NCBI RefSeq assembly: GCF_030694085.1
Contig: NZ_JAUXZE010000056.1
Location: forward strand, 1-64,000
Direction of reading: 5' to 3'
Origin: Tabrizicola sp.
GTDB lineage: Bacteria > Pseudomonadota > Alphaproteobacteria > Rhodobacterales > Rhodobacteraceae
DNA length: 64,000 nt
Both the position numbers and the translations under genes were made by a program. The notes under the pieces were generated by a model. It worked only from the letters and a program-made list of their open reading frames with translations. It made no database searches and was not told where the DNA came from. Shown here one piece after another: positions 1 to 8,683 of this stretch (the first letter of the stretch is position 1; each line of letters starts with the position of its first letter).

Positions 1-64
1 TGACGTTGCCCCCTCGGCCTAATCCAGTTTGAGGTAGACTCTGGCCCAACCGAGAGGACCAGAG

Positions 65-331
65 ATGAAGCGTAGCAGGTTCACCGAAGATCAGATCATC
101 GGCATTCTGAAGGAGCATGAGGCTGGGGTTTCGGTCGCCGATCTGTGCCGCAAGCACGGCGTCAGCGATGCGACCGTCTACAAGTGGAAGGCCAAGTATG
201 GCGGGATGGATGTCAGTGAGGCGAAGCGGCTGAAGGGGCTCGAGGACGAGAACGCCCGTCTGAAGCGGTTGCTGGCCGATGCGATGCTCGACAACGCCGC
301 GCTGAAGGATCTTCTGGGAAAAAAGTGGTGA
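65..331 (+). CDS. IS3-family transposase OrfA (HTH)
   Basis: [47 protein letters not shown] is typical of IS3 OrfA. Confidence 0.95.
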   Translation: MKRSRFTEDQIIGILKEHEAGVSVADLCRKHGVSDATVYKWKAKYGGMDVSEAKRLKGLEDENARLKRLLADAMLDNAALKDLLGKKW

Positions 332-1254
332 CGCCCGCCGCGAAGCGGCAAGCGGTCGCGCATCTGGTGGCGGGCCACGGGATGAGCGAGCGGCGGGCGT
401 GCCGGGTGATCGGCTGTTGCCGGATGACCATGCGCTATGAGGCGATCCGGCAAGAGGACCCTGTGCTGCGCGAGCGGCTGAAGGAGCTGGCGCGTGTCCG
501 TCGCCGGTTCGGCTACCGGCGGCTGCATGTCTTCCTGCGCCGCGAGGGGCTTGAGGTGAATCACAAGCGCCTGTTCCGGATCTATCGCGAGGAGCGGCTG
601 CACGTGCGCCGTCGCGATGGACGCAAGCGGGCCATCGGCACGCGGGCCCCGATGGCGCTGCCGCTGATGCCGAACCAGCGCTGGTCATTGGACTTCGTGT
701 CTGACCAGTTGACCGATGGCCGCCGCTTCCGGATCATGACCGTGGTCGACGACTGCACGCGGGAATGCCTCGCCCTCATCGCCGACACGTCCCTGTCCGG
801 CGCACGGGTGGCGCGGGAACTGGCGGCCCTGTTCGAGGTCCGCGGCAAGCCAATGACGGTGGTCAGCGACAACGGGACCGAGTTCACCTCGAACGCTATC
901 CTGACCTTTGCCGATGATCGCAAGATCGACTGGCACTACATCGCGCCCGGCAAGCCGACCCAGAACGCCTTCATCGAGAGCTTCAACGGTCGCCTGCGCG
1001 ACGAGCTTCTGAACGAAACGCTGTTTGCGTCCCTGAACCACGCCCGCGCCACGCTCGCGGCCTGGCGCACAGACTACAACACCGAACGCCCGCACTCCCG
1101 CCTCGGCTGGCAGACACCCGCCGCCTTCGCCCAGACCTTCGCCCTGCAACGGGGCCTGACGCTGCGCAACCCGCAAAGCTCCGCGCCAGCCCCCGTTGCC
1201 CAAACCGCCCAAGCAGGCAAAACTCAAATCCAGAGTCTCGCTCACGCTGGATAA
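325..1254 (+). CDS. IS3-family transposase OrfB (rve integrase core, DDE), probably made by -1 frameshift from OrfA
   Basis: Integrase-core motifs [52 protein letters not shown] slippery site at 319-325 in the OrfA frame. Confidence 0.95.
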   Translation: MVTPAAKRQAVAHLVAGHGMSERRACRVIGCCRMTMRYEAIRQEDPVLRERLKELARVRRRFGYRRLHVFLRREGLEVNHKRLFRIYREERLHVRRRDGRKRAIGTRAPMALPLMPNQRWSLDFVSDQLTDGRRFRIMTVVDDCTRECLALIADTSLSGARVARELAALFEVRGKPMTVVSDNGTEFTSNAILTFADDRKIDWHYIAPGKPTQNAFIESFNGRLRDELLNETLFASLNHARATLAAWRTDYNTERPHSRLGWQTPAAFAQTFALQRGLTLRNPQSSAPAPVAQTAQAGKTQIQSLAHAG

Positions 1255-1272
1255 AAGTTGGGGGCAACGTCA

Positions 1273-1957
1273 AGCGCACAAGGAGGAAATCGATTCAGCC
1301 AAGTTGGCGATTGCGTTCGAGAGCGAGCACCCTTCCCGTTTTGAGAAGTTCACGGATGGGATCTATCTCAGCGATACAGAAGGACGCCCCACCTACAGCG
1401 TCACCTTCAAGTTCAACGCAAGGGCACATGTCTCGTCCCCGTTCACCGAACGCGCCGCGACGCAGGCTTCTCGCAGATATCTACTTGTGAGCGGACACGG
1501 GGAACTCCGTTCGGTCTGCCGTCTCTACGCGCAAATGGCGGAGAACGAAAACGAGCCCCTTAAGGCCTTCCTGTTTGGCTGGTCTGCAGTTGAGATCCTT
1601 GTGTCAAAAGTGTTTGTCGCATTCGAAAATGAGTTCATGTCACCCCTGCTTGACGGAGCACAGGCCCGACTTCGCCAGAGGTTTCTGAGCCGTGTTCAGG
1701 AGGTAATGAAGGATAAGTATCGTCTTGTCGAGAAATTCACCTGCGTGACCGTCGCGCTGTTTCCCCACTCAGCTGATACGGATGTCGATAGCTATCTCGA
1801 ACAGTTTAAGAGACTTAAGGGGCTGCGGGACAAGTTATTGCACGGTCAAGACGTCCCTGAAGATACCCTGCCAGTCCATGAGCTTGCTGGCCTCCTGCGC
1901 CGCTATGTTCTGGCCTTTCTCGAGAGGACGGCACGATCGTCCGAAGCCTCAGACTAA
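1273..1957 (+). pseudogene. 3' remnant of a HEPN-like (Apea-like) protein gene, 5' part displaced by the IS
   Basis: The listed ORF 1196..1957 starts inside the IS. Host-derived part contains KAFLFGWSAVEILVSKVF and RDKLLH (R-x4-H) near the C-terminus. Confidence 0.6.
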
Positions 1958-2255
1958 CCCCAGCCATGTCGACCAGTTTATGTGGGTGATAGAGGTAGCG
2001 TCTGGATGGGTGGTGCGGCCTGCGCTGGCTGTTGATGTTAACGGGAAGGGCCTGGACGAGATGCAGGCATCGCCAGAGCTCAGCGTTGAATTCGAAACAT
2101 GGGGTAAGACGCCTAGTGGTGCCGGGTAGCTTCCAGGATGAAGCAGTGGGCAGTGCCATCCGTTCCGCCCGTTGGGGCATCCCGTGGGGCACTGTCGACG
2201 ATGCCTCCAGAATTCGGATCCAGGGAAGGTTTATGCCACGAACGAAGAGAGAGTT

Positions 2256-2330
2256 TGGCTGGGGCGCTAGGATTCGAACCTAGGTATGTCGGTACCAAAA
2301 ACCGATGCCTTACCACTTGGCGACGCCCCA
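2256..2330 (-). tRNA. tRNA-Gln (anticodon TTG)
   Basis: Reverse complement TGGGGCGTCGCCAAGTGGTAAGGCATCGGTTTTTGGTACCGACATACCTAGGTTCGAATCCTAGCGCCCCAGCCA folds as a cloverleaf; anticodon loop TTTTGGT; CCA encoded. Confidence 0.96.
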
Positions 2331-2442
2331 ACCGTGCCGGGGTGTTTAGCGAAGCGGGTGGGGGCGTGCAAGGGGCGAAAGCCGAAAATTTCGACTGCCG
2401 GACACGCCTTGCAGGGGTGGGCGCGGGCGGCTAGGACGGGGC

Positions 2443-3609
2443 ATGATCTGGGACGCACTCATTCTTGGGGCCGGGGCCGCCGGCATGATGGCTGCGATCG
2501 AGGCGGGCCGCCGAGGTCGCAGGGTTCTGGTCATTGACCACGCCAAGGCGCCGGGCGAGAAGATCCGCATCTCGGGCGGCGGGCGCTGCAATTTCACTAA
2601 TCTCGGCATTTCGCCTGAACGATTTCTGTCGCAAAATCCGCGCTTTGCGGTGTCGGCATTGAAGCGGTTCACCCAATGGGATTTCATCGCCCGTATGGAT
2701 GCGGCAGGGATCGCCTGGCACGAAAAGACGCTTGGCCAGCTTTTCTGCGACGGATCGGCCACGCAGGTGGTCCAGATGCTGGTCCGGGACATGGAGCGGG
2801 CCGGGGTGACGCTGTGGCTGGATTGCGCCCTGGGTGACGTCCGGCGGGTGGGCGACAGGTTCGAGGTCGACACTGCGCAAGGGGCGCAGCGGGCGCGGTC
2901 CGTCGTGGTGGCGACGGGGGGGAAGTCGATCCCCAAGATGGGGGCGACGGGCTACGGCTACCGGGTGGCCGAAGCCTTTGGTCTGCCCCTGGTCGAGACC
3001 CGACCCGCGCTGGTTCCGTTGACCTTTGCCGATCACGAACTGGCCTGGATGCGGCCTCTGGCGGGGGTCGCGCTGCCGGCACGGGTCGCGTGCGGTCGCA
3101 CCGGGTTTGACGAGGCGGTGCTATTCACCCACCGGGGGCTGTCCGGGCCGGCGGTGCTGCAGGTCTCTTCCTACTGGCGCGAGGGGGAAGCGATCCATGT
3201 CGATCTGCTTCCCGATCGGGAGGTGGCGGCCGAGCTGCGGGCGGCGCGGGGCAAGGTGGCGCTGCGGACCGTCCTGGGGCGATGGCTGCCCGAGCGGCTG
3301 GCGCGGCACCTGGAAGAGGCGGCGGGGGTGACCGGGACGATGGCGGAGCTGTCGGGCGCGGTGCTGGACCGGGTGGCGGCGGGCATCCGCAACTGGCGGT
3401 TGGTACCGGTCGGGTCCGAGGGCTACCGGACCGCCGAGGTGACGCTGGGGGGCGTCGATACGGCTGCGCTGGACGGCCGGACAATGGCCGCCAAGGCGGT
3501 GCCGGGGCTGTATTTCGTCGGCGAGGTCGTGGATGTGACGGGCTGGCTTGGGGGGTACAACTTCCAGTGGGCCTGGTCTTCGGGGTGGGCTGCCGGTCAG
3601 GACCTGTGA
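2443..3609 (+). CDS. NAD(P)/FAD-dependent oxidoreductase, HI0933/TIGR03862-like flavoprotein
   Basis: N-terminal GAGAAGMMAAIEAGRRGRRVLVIDHAKAPGEKIRISGGGRCNFTN and C-terminal GGYNFQWAWSSGWAAG. Confidence 0.9.
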   Translation: MIWDALILGAGAAGMMAAIEAGRRGRRVLVIDHAKAPGEKIRISGGGRCNFTNLGISPERFLSQNPRFAVSALKRFTQWDFIARMDAAGIAWHEKTLGQLFCDGSATQVVQMLVRDMERAGVTLWLDCALGDVRRVGDRFEVDTAQGAQRARSVVVATGGKSIPKMGATGYGYRVAEAFGLPLVETRPALVPLTFADHELAWMRPLAGVALPARVACGRTGFDEAVLFTHRGLSGPAVLQVSSYWREGEAIHVDLLPDREVAAELRAARGKVALRTVLGRWLPERLARHLEEAAGVTGTMAELSGAVLDRVAAGIRNWRLVPVGSEGYRTAEVTLGGVDTAALDGRTMAAKAVPGLYFVGEVVDVTGWLGGYNFQWAWSSGWAAGQDL

Positions 3610-3614
3610 TCGGG

Positions 3615-3639
3615 GGGTGGGCGGATCGCCCACCCTACG
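3615..3639. repeat. REP-like palindromic repeat, copy 1 (imperfect)
   Basis: GGGTGGGCG-GAT-CGCCCACCC followed by TACG, just after the stop at 3609; related to 57536..57565. Confidence 0.7.
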
Positions 3640-4086
3640 CCTGCGCGTCCACGCTGGACGGATTACTCGCGGCCAATGGAATCAAAGGTTTGGCTGTGGG
3701 CGTCAGGACTTTGTTGTCCTTGTTTTGACGGAGATCCGTCGGAGTCCTATCAGGCTGCGCGTCAACTGAGCCTGCCGGGCAGACGGCTCCGGTCATTCAC
3801 ACAGAACGTGGTGCTGCGGACGGAAGATCAGACCTGGCGCACTCAAAGGGGAGCAGCTGACAGACCGGCATGCCAAACAGCGCAGCGTAGACGGACGCTT
3901 GGGCAGGTCGGGTCGGACTGGCCGGACAGGTCATCGACGTCTCGGGCGGCTGAACCTGCTCGCGGCCCAGCACCACGGTAGCGAGCCGAGACCTGATACA
4001 TCAGTTTCGACCTTCAGGGGCATCGGCGCGATTTGCGAGACCAAGTGTCTGGGTGCGTGCCACAGGGCGAACCCCGAAGTGTGGCC

Positions 4087-4917
4087 TCAGACCCGCAGGG
4101 GGTCGGCTTTGGCGAGCCGGTCGAAGGCCATCAGGCTTGCGACCAGCGCGGGCATCTGTGCCAGCGGGATCATGTTCGGCCCGTCCGAGGGCGCGCGGTC
4201 GGGGTCCTCGTGCGTCTCGATGAAGACCCCCGCAATTCCCAGGCTGACAGCGGCGCGGGCCATGACCGGTGCGAATTCGCGCTGGCCGCCCGAGGAATTC
4301 CCCTGACCGCCGGGCTGTTGAACCGAATGTGTGGCGTCCATGATCACCGGATAGCCGGTGCGCGCCATGATCGGCAGTGCGCGCATGTCGGCCACAAGGG
4401 TGTTGTAGCCGAAGCTGACCCCTCGCTCGGTCAAAAGGATGCGCTGGTTTCCGGTCGACGCAACCTTGGCGGCGACGTTTGCCATGTCCCAGGGGGCCAA
4501 GAACTGCCCCTTCTTCACATTGACCACGGCGCCGGTTTGCCCGGCGACCAGCAGAAGGTCGGTCTGGCGGCAGAGGAAGGCCGGGATCTGGATCACGTCC
4601 ACAATCGTTGCGGCCTCGCGAGCCTGGCCCGCATCATGGACATCGGTGAGAACTGGCAGCCCCATCGCACGGACGGCCGCGAGGACCTTGAGGCCAGCCT
4701 CCATCCCGAGACCGCGCTTGCCCGTGAGCGAGGTGCGGTTGGCCTTGTCATAGCTGGCCTTGAATACGAACTGCGCGCCCGCAGCATCGCACGCTTCGGC
4801 CATCGCGCCTGCGATCATCTGAGCGTGATCCAGGCTTTCCAGCTGGCATGGCCCGGCGATGACCAGAAGTGGCTGGTCATTGCCGACGGTCAGCGCTCCG
4901 ATTTTCACATCCGTCAT
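4087..4917 (-). CDS. kdsA: 3-deoxy-8-phosphooctulonate synthase
   Basis: IAGPCQLES, FKASYDKANRTS, GLPVLTDVH, DATHSVQQPGG motifs. Confidence 0.95.
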   Translation of the reverse strand: MTDVKIGALTVGNDQPLLVIAGPCQLESLDHAQMIAGAMAEACDAAGAQFVFKASYDKANRTSLTGKRGLGMEAGLKVLAAVRAMGLPVLTDVHDAGQAREAATIVDVIQIPAFLCRQTDLLLVAGQTGAVVNVKKGQFLAPWDMANVAAKVASTGNQRILLTERGVSFGYNTLVADMRALPIMARTGYPVIMDATHSVQQPGGQGNSSGGQREFAPVMARAAVSLGIAGVFIETHEDPDRAPSDGPNMIPLAQMPALVASLMAFDRLAKADPLRV

Positions 4918-4927
4918 TTACGCGTCC

Positions 4928-6700
4928 CTACGACGAGACCTGTTCCCGCAGGATCGCGGCGGTCATCGAGACCATGAGGTAAATTCCCAGCATGATCAAC
5001 AACGTCACCATCGTGTTTTCGAAGGCGCGGGGGAAGGCAGGCTCATCCGGGGGGATCGGACTGACGGAAAGCGAAAGGTAGCGCACCTGCCGGTTGGCCT
5101 CGACGCGGGCGGTCTCCATCGATTGCAGCGCCTGGGCCAGCAGCATCTGGCGGGTCTGCAGATCGGCTTGGGCGACAAGCAGCTGACCCTGGATCTCGGC
5201 CAGGCTGGTCGAGCCAGCCGAAGTATCGGTCATCCGGGCGCGCAGGTCGGCGACCTCGCTTTCCAGCGTTGCGATGCGCCGTTTTATGGGGTCCATCCGT
5301 GCCTGGTTCGGCTCGGCGTTGGATTCCATCTGTGCCAAGGCCAGTCGTTCCTGGGTAAGCTGGTTCTCAAGCCCGGAAATCTGTCCGACGATCAGCCCGA
5401 CCTCGGTTTCCGAGGACAGGATCTTGAACTTTTCCTGCAGCTCGATGAGCTTCTTCTGCGAGTTGGTCAGCGCGGCCTGCGCGGCCTCGTAGCCCGCCTG
5501 GGCATCGGTCATCTGGTCGGCGCGCAGCCGCTGGGTCAGATGGTCGACCTGTTCTTCGGCATAGGCGATCAGCTGTCTCGACCAGGCCGATGCAACCTGT
5601 GGGTCGGCGGCGATCACATCCATGCGGATCACGCCTTCCGTCGTATCGAACGAGATCTTCAGGAACTTCTTGTAGACCTTGTAGGCCGCTTCCAGGCCGG
5701 CATCGGGGGCCATCCGCTGCAACTGGTCGATCTGCGCGTCCTGGAAGTGGCTCCGAAAGCCCAGGTCTTCGTCCAGCCGCCCCATCGCCTCACGCGACTG
5801 CAGATAGCCCTGCACGGCAATCGAATCCTGCGATGTTGCGAAAGCAGTGCCGGAAAAGAGCCCGCCCATCGACCCGCCGCCACCGCTGGGGCCGGCCTGC
5901 TGGATCACGAACTCCGAGCGCACCGAATACATCGGTGTCGCCATCATGTAGAAATACCAGCCTGCCAGAATCGTGGGCAGAAGGACGAAGGCAAAAAGCC
6001 GCGCTCCCAGAAGGGCGAGGCGGCGACGGCGGCGGCGCGCGATGTCCTGCTGCATGCGCAGGATTTCGGCGGCCTGGTTCACTTCGGCGCGCTGCTCGGT
6101 CGAGGGCAGTGCTATGGGCTTGGCCTTCTTTGGCAGTTGCACAACGTCGCCGGGCAGGCGGGCGATCTCGCGCCCTGGCTCGCGCCCTGGCTCACGTCCC
6201 GGCTCGCGGGGTTCGGCCTGTGGGAAACCCGGCTGCGGCTGCGGATGCACGCCCGGCGTCACTACGTCGGGGGATGGGGTGACCACGCGCAGGATCGACG
6301 CGCGCGAAAAGGGATCGACCCCGGCTTCGCGCAGCAGGCGGACGGCATCAGCCTCTGACGTCGGGGAAAGGTGGCTGCGCTGCGCCACAAGCATGGCCCG
6401 GCGCAACTGTCGTTCGGTCAGGCCTTCGGTCAGGATCGCGGCATTGACGCGGGTGATCTCTTCGGGCGTGACAGCGCGGGCGACGGGTTCGGCCGAAGCG
6501 ACGCCGGCGGGAGGCGCAGGCTCTGGTTCAGGGGTCTGGGTGCGGCTGGCGGCCTGATCCTCGGGCCGGCGGAAGTCCATGTTGCCAAAGCCGTCATCCT
6601 GGTTGTCGAACAGCTGGCCGCTGCTTCCTGCGTCCGGCGGGACGGCGGAACGGTCCACCGGGCGGGTGTTGTAGCGCGGAACCTTAGGCGTCGTAGTCAT
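4928..6700 (-). CDS. Capsule polysaccharide export inner-membrane protein (KpsE/CtrB-like) with long disordered N-terminus
   Basis: Wzz/KpsE-like TM and periplasmic segment (ATPMYSVRSEFVIQ, coiled coil, C-terminal TM). Start MTTTPKVPR chosen at 6700 inside the longer ORF; overlaps the end of kpsT. Confidence 0.85.
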   Translation of the reverse strand: MTTTPKVPRYNTRPVDRSAVPPDAGSSGQLFDNQDDGFGNMDFRRPEDQAASRTQTPEPEPAPPAGVASAEPVARAVTPEEITRVNAAILTEGLTERQLRRAMLVAQRSHLSPTSEADAVRLLREAGVDPFSRASILRVVTPSPDVVTPGVHPQPQPGFPQAEPREPGREPGREPGREIARLPGDVVQLPKKAKPIALPSTEQRAEVNQAAEILRMQQDIARRRRRRLALLGARLFAFVLLPTILAGWYFYMMATPMYSVRSEFVIQQAGPSGGGGSMGGLFSGTAFATSQDSIAVQGYLQSREAMGRLDEDLGFRSHFQDAQIDQLQRMAPDAGLEAAYKVYKKFLKISFDTTEGVIRMDVIAADPQVASAWSRQLIAYAEEQVDHLTQRLRADQMTDAQAGYEAAQAALTNSQKKLIELQEKFKILSSETEVGLIVGQISGLENQLTQERLALAQMESNAEPNQARMDPIKRRIATLESEVADLRARMTDTSAGSTSLAEIQGQLLVAQADLQTRQMLLAQALQSMETARVEANRQVRYLSLSVSPIPPDEPAFPRAFENTMVTLLIMLGIYLMVSMTAAILREQVSS

Positions 6701-7340
6701 AAAGGCGTTTCGCTTCTTCCAGGGTCTCGAACTGATAGAGCTTGCCATTCCGCAACACGGCGGCCGTGCGGCAAAATTTCTCAAGCGTCTTCGGTGAGTG
6801 CGAGACGATGACGACGGTCGAGCGTTTCAGCCGCTCTTGCAGGATGTTGCCAGCCTTGCGGTTGAACTCGACATCAGCGGTAGCGGGCATGCCTTCGTCG
6901 ATCAGGTAGATGTCAAATTCGATCGAAAGAAGCAGCGCAAAGGAGAACCGCCCGCGCATGCCCGAGGAATAGGTAGCGAGCGGCATTTCGAAATATTCGC
7001 CAAGTCCGCAGACCCAGCGGCAGAAGCTTTCGACATAGTCGGGGTCCAGGCCGTAGAGCCGGGCAATGTAGCGGCAGTTTTCCTTGGCCGAATGCTTGTT
7101 GTTGACGCCCCCCATGAACCCAAGGGGAAAGGACACGCGCGAGGTCTTGCGGATCGTGCCTTCGTCGGGCTTCTCCAGGCCTGCCATCATGTTGATGATC
7201 GTGGTCTTGCCGGTGCCGTTTCCGGCGAGGATGCCCAGCGAATTGCCCAACTCGACGCGAAACGAGGCGCGGTCAAGGATCACCTTGCGCTGCGTTCCCG
7301 TCCAGAAAGATTTCGATACGTCCCGGAACTCGATCATCAT
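6684..7340 (-). CDS. kpsT: Capsular polysaccharide ABC transporter ATP-binding protein
   Basis: GILAGNGTGKTTIINMMAGLEKPDEGTI, TYSSGMRGRFSFALLLSIEFDIYLIDEG. Confidence 0.92.
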   Translation of the reverse strand: MMIEFRDVSKSFWTGTQRKVILDRASFRVELGNSLGILAGNGTGKTTIINMMAGLEKPDEGTIRKTSRVSFPLGFMGGVNNKHSAKENCRYIARLYGLDPDYVESFCRWVCGLGEYFEMPLATYSSGMRGRFSFALLLSIEFDIYLIDEGMPATADVEFNRKAGNILQERLKRSTVVIVSHSPKTLEKFCRTAAVLRNGKLYQFETLEEAKRLYDYDA

Positions 7341-7452
7341 GGCCTCGGCGCCCGTAGATCGGGCGTCTTTCTCTTGCTACGGCCATATCGTTAACATTGG
7401 GTTTGTGGCCTTTAAAGGGCCGAGAACGGAAAGACGGCCATCTGTGCCGGTT

Positions 7453-7487
7453 GCGCCGGGTCAGAGGCGCCGGGTCAGAGGCGCCGG
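7453..7487. repeat. Short tandem repeat, 14-nt unit GCGCCGGGTCAGAG x 2.5
   Basis: Direct reading; covers the antiporter stop codon. Confidence 0.85.
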
Positions 7488-8683
7488 CTGGCCAGAAGAA
7501 GTGCGGCAGGACCGGCAAGAAGACTTAGGGCAAGGCCCAGACGCGCGGCCTCCTGCATCGCGCCGCCGGGAAGGGCGGTGGCCAGGCTTAGGACGGGAAC
7601 AGTGAAGCCCATAGCCATGATCAGCGTGATCCGCAGGACATCGCGCAAGGTGACACCTGCCGGCAGGCGCAGGCCAAGTGCGGCGGCTAGGCCAAGGCCG
7701 ATCAGGATCATCCCAAGCGGCCGACCCAGCCAAAGCGCGGCGAGCGTGGTCAGGGTGGTGGGCGCGAAGGCCGAAAGATCGACGCCGCCGCGCGTCAGGC
7801 CGAAAAGGAAAAGGACCCCCGTCAGCGGCCAGGCAAGCGCGTGGGCCAGCCGGTTGAGTGGGTCGTGCAGCAGTTCTTCCGCTTCGGCGAAAAGCCCGAA
7901 GCTGCGGTCGGCATGGGCGATGGCCGGGATCACCGGCAACAGCCCCAGCACTGGCGGCAGGCCAGAGGCCGCGACACCGATCCAGGACAGAAGGCATGCA
8001 ATCACATAAGGCAAGAGCCGCCGACTGGACTGTCGCCGGGTCTCGGGCGCAGTGGGATCGGGCGTCCGGCCAAAGAGCGTCCAGGTCGCAAGTGCTGCGA
8101 CAAGCGGCAAGAGAAGCCAGACCAGCCGCAGCGAAACCGCGGGCTGGGTGAGGCCGGAAATGAGAAGCGCCAGGATATCGGTGGCGATCGATAGCAAGAG
8201 CAGCAGATGCAGCGCCGGATGCCCCGGCCCGAAGACCGCGCGCCCGATCAGGAAGCACAAGACGACATCACTGCCCAGGGGAACCTGCCAGCCGGTCGCG
8301 AATCCGGCCTCCTCGGCCGTCTCGATCAGGCTGCCGACCAGGATCCACATCAGCGCCGCCCCGGCGATCCCGCCAAGGGTCAATCCGGCTGGAAGCAGCG
8401 CCTGGCGGCCCTTGAGCGCGCCATGTTCCAGCCTCAGCGCCTCCCACAGTTCCTTGCCGATGAAGAACAGGAATAGCGACATGGCGGCATCGGCCACCAG
8501 GTTCAACGGCGTCAGGCTGACGGGCAGGGGGACGATCCAGCCGGGAAGGGGCAGGTCAACAAGCCGCCATTCGATGCTGTCGTAATAGCTGGCCGGGGCA
8601 AGATTGACCCAGAGCGTTGCCAGCGCCGCGCCGCCGATAAGCGCCTTGGCGAAACGGGGCACGAAGGAAGAGACGCGATACAT
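7475..8683 (-). CDS. nhaA: NhaA-family Na+/H+ antiporter (divergent)
   Basis: NhaA-like segments DAAMSLFLFFIGKELWEALRLEHG, ATGWQVPLGSDVVLCFLI, SIATDILALLISGL, PLTGVLFLFGLTRGGVDLS. Start MYRVSSF at 8683. Confidence 0.8.
   Translation of the reverse strand: MYRVSSFVPRFAKALIGGAALATLWVNLAPASYYDSIEWRLVDLPLPGWIVPLPVSLTPLNLVADAAMSLFLFFIGKELWEALRLEHGALKGRQALLPAGLTLGGIAGAALMWILVGSLIETAEEAGFATGWQVPLGSDVVLCFLIGRAVFGPGHPALHLLLLLSIATDILALLISGLTQPAVSLRLVWLLLPLVAALATWTLFGRTPDPTAPETRRQSSRRLLPYVIACLLSWIGVAASGLPPVLGLLPVIPAIAHADRSFGLFAEAEELLHDPLNRLAHALAWPLTGVLFLFGLTRGGVDLSAFAPTTLTTLAALWLGRPLGMILIGLGLAAALGLRLPAGVTLRDVLRITLIMAMGFTVPVLSLATALPGGAMQEAARLGLALSLLAGPAALLLASRRL

Larger units (their letters stand above)
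1..1272 (+). mobile_element. IS3-family (IS407-type) insertion sequence, complete
   Basis: Terminal inverted repeats: left TGACGTTGCCCCC...TAATCCAGTTTGAGGTAGACTCTGG, right end reverse-complements to TGACGTTGCCCCC...TTATCCAGCGTGAGCGAGACTCTGG. Two overlapping ORFs (OrfA, OrfB) with IS3-type sequences. Confidence 0.93.

Noticed and set aside
1958-2255. Additional small ORFs between the HEPN remnant and the tRNA (1782-2129, 2032-2283, 1815-2192)
   Set aside because: Overlap known features in other frames, have no domain, and one crosses into the tRNA.
6169-6216. CRISPR-like array
   Set aside because: 12-nt tandem coding repeats without spacers; no CRISPR repeats or cas genes anywhere in the window.
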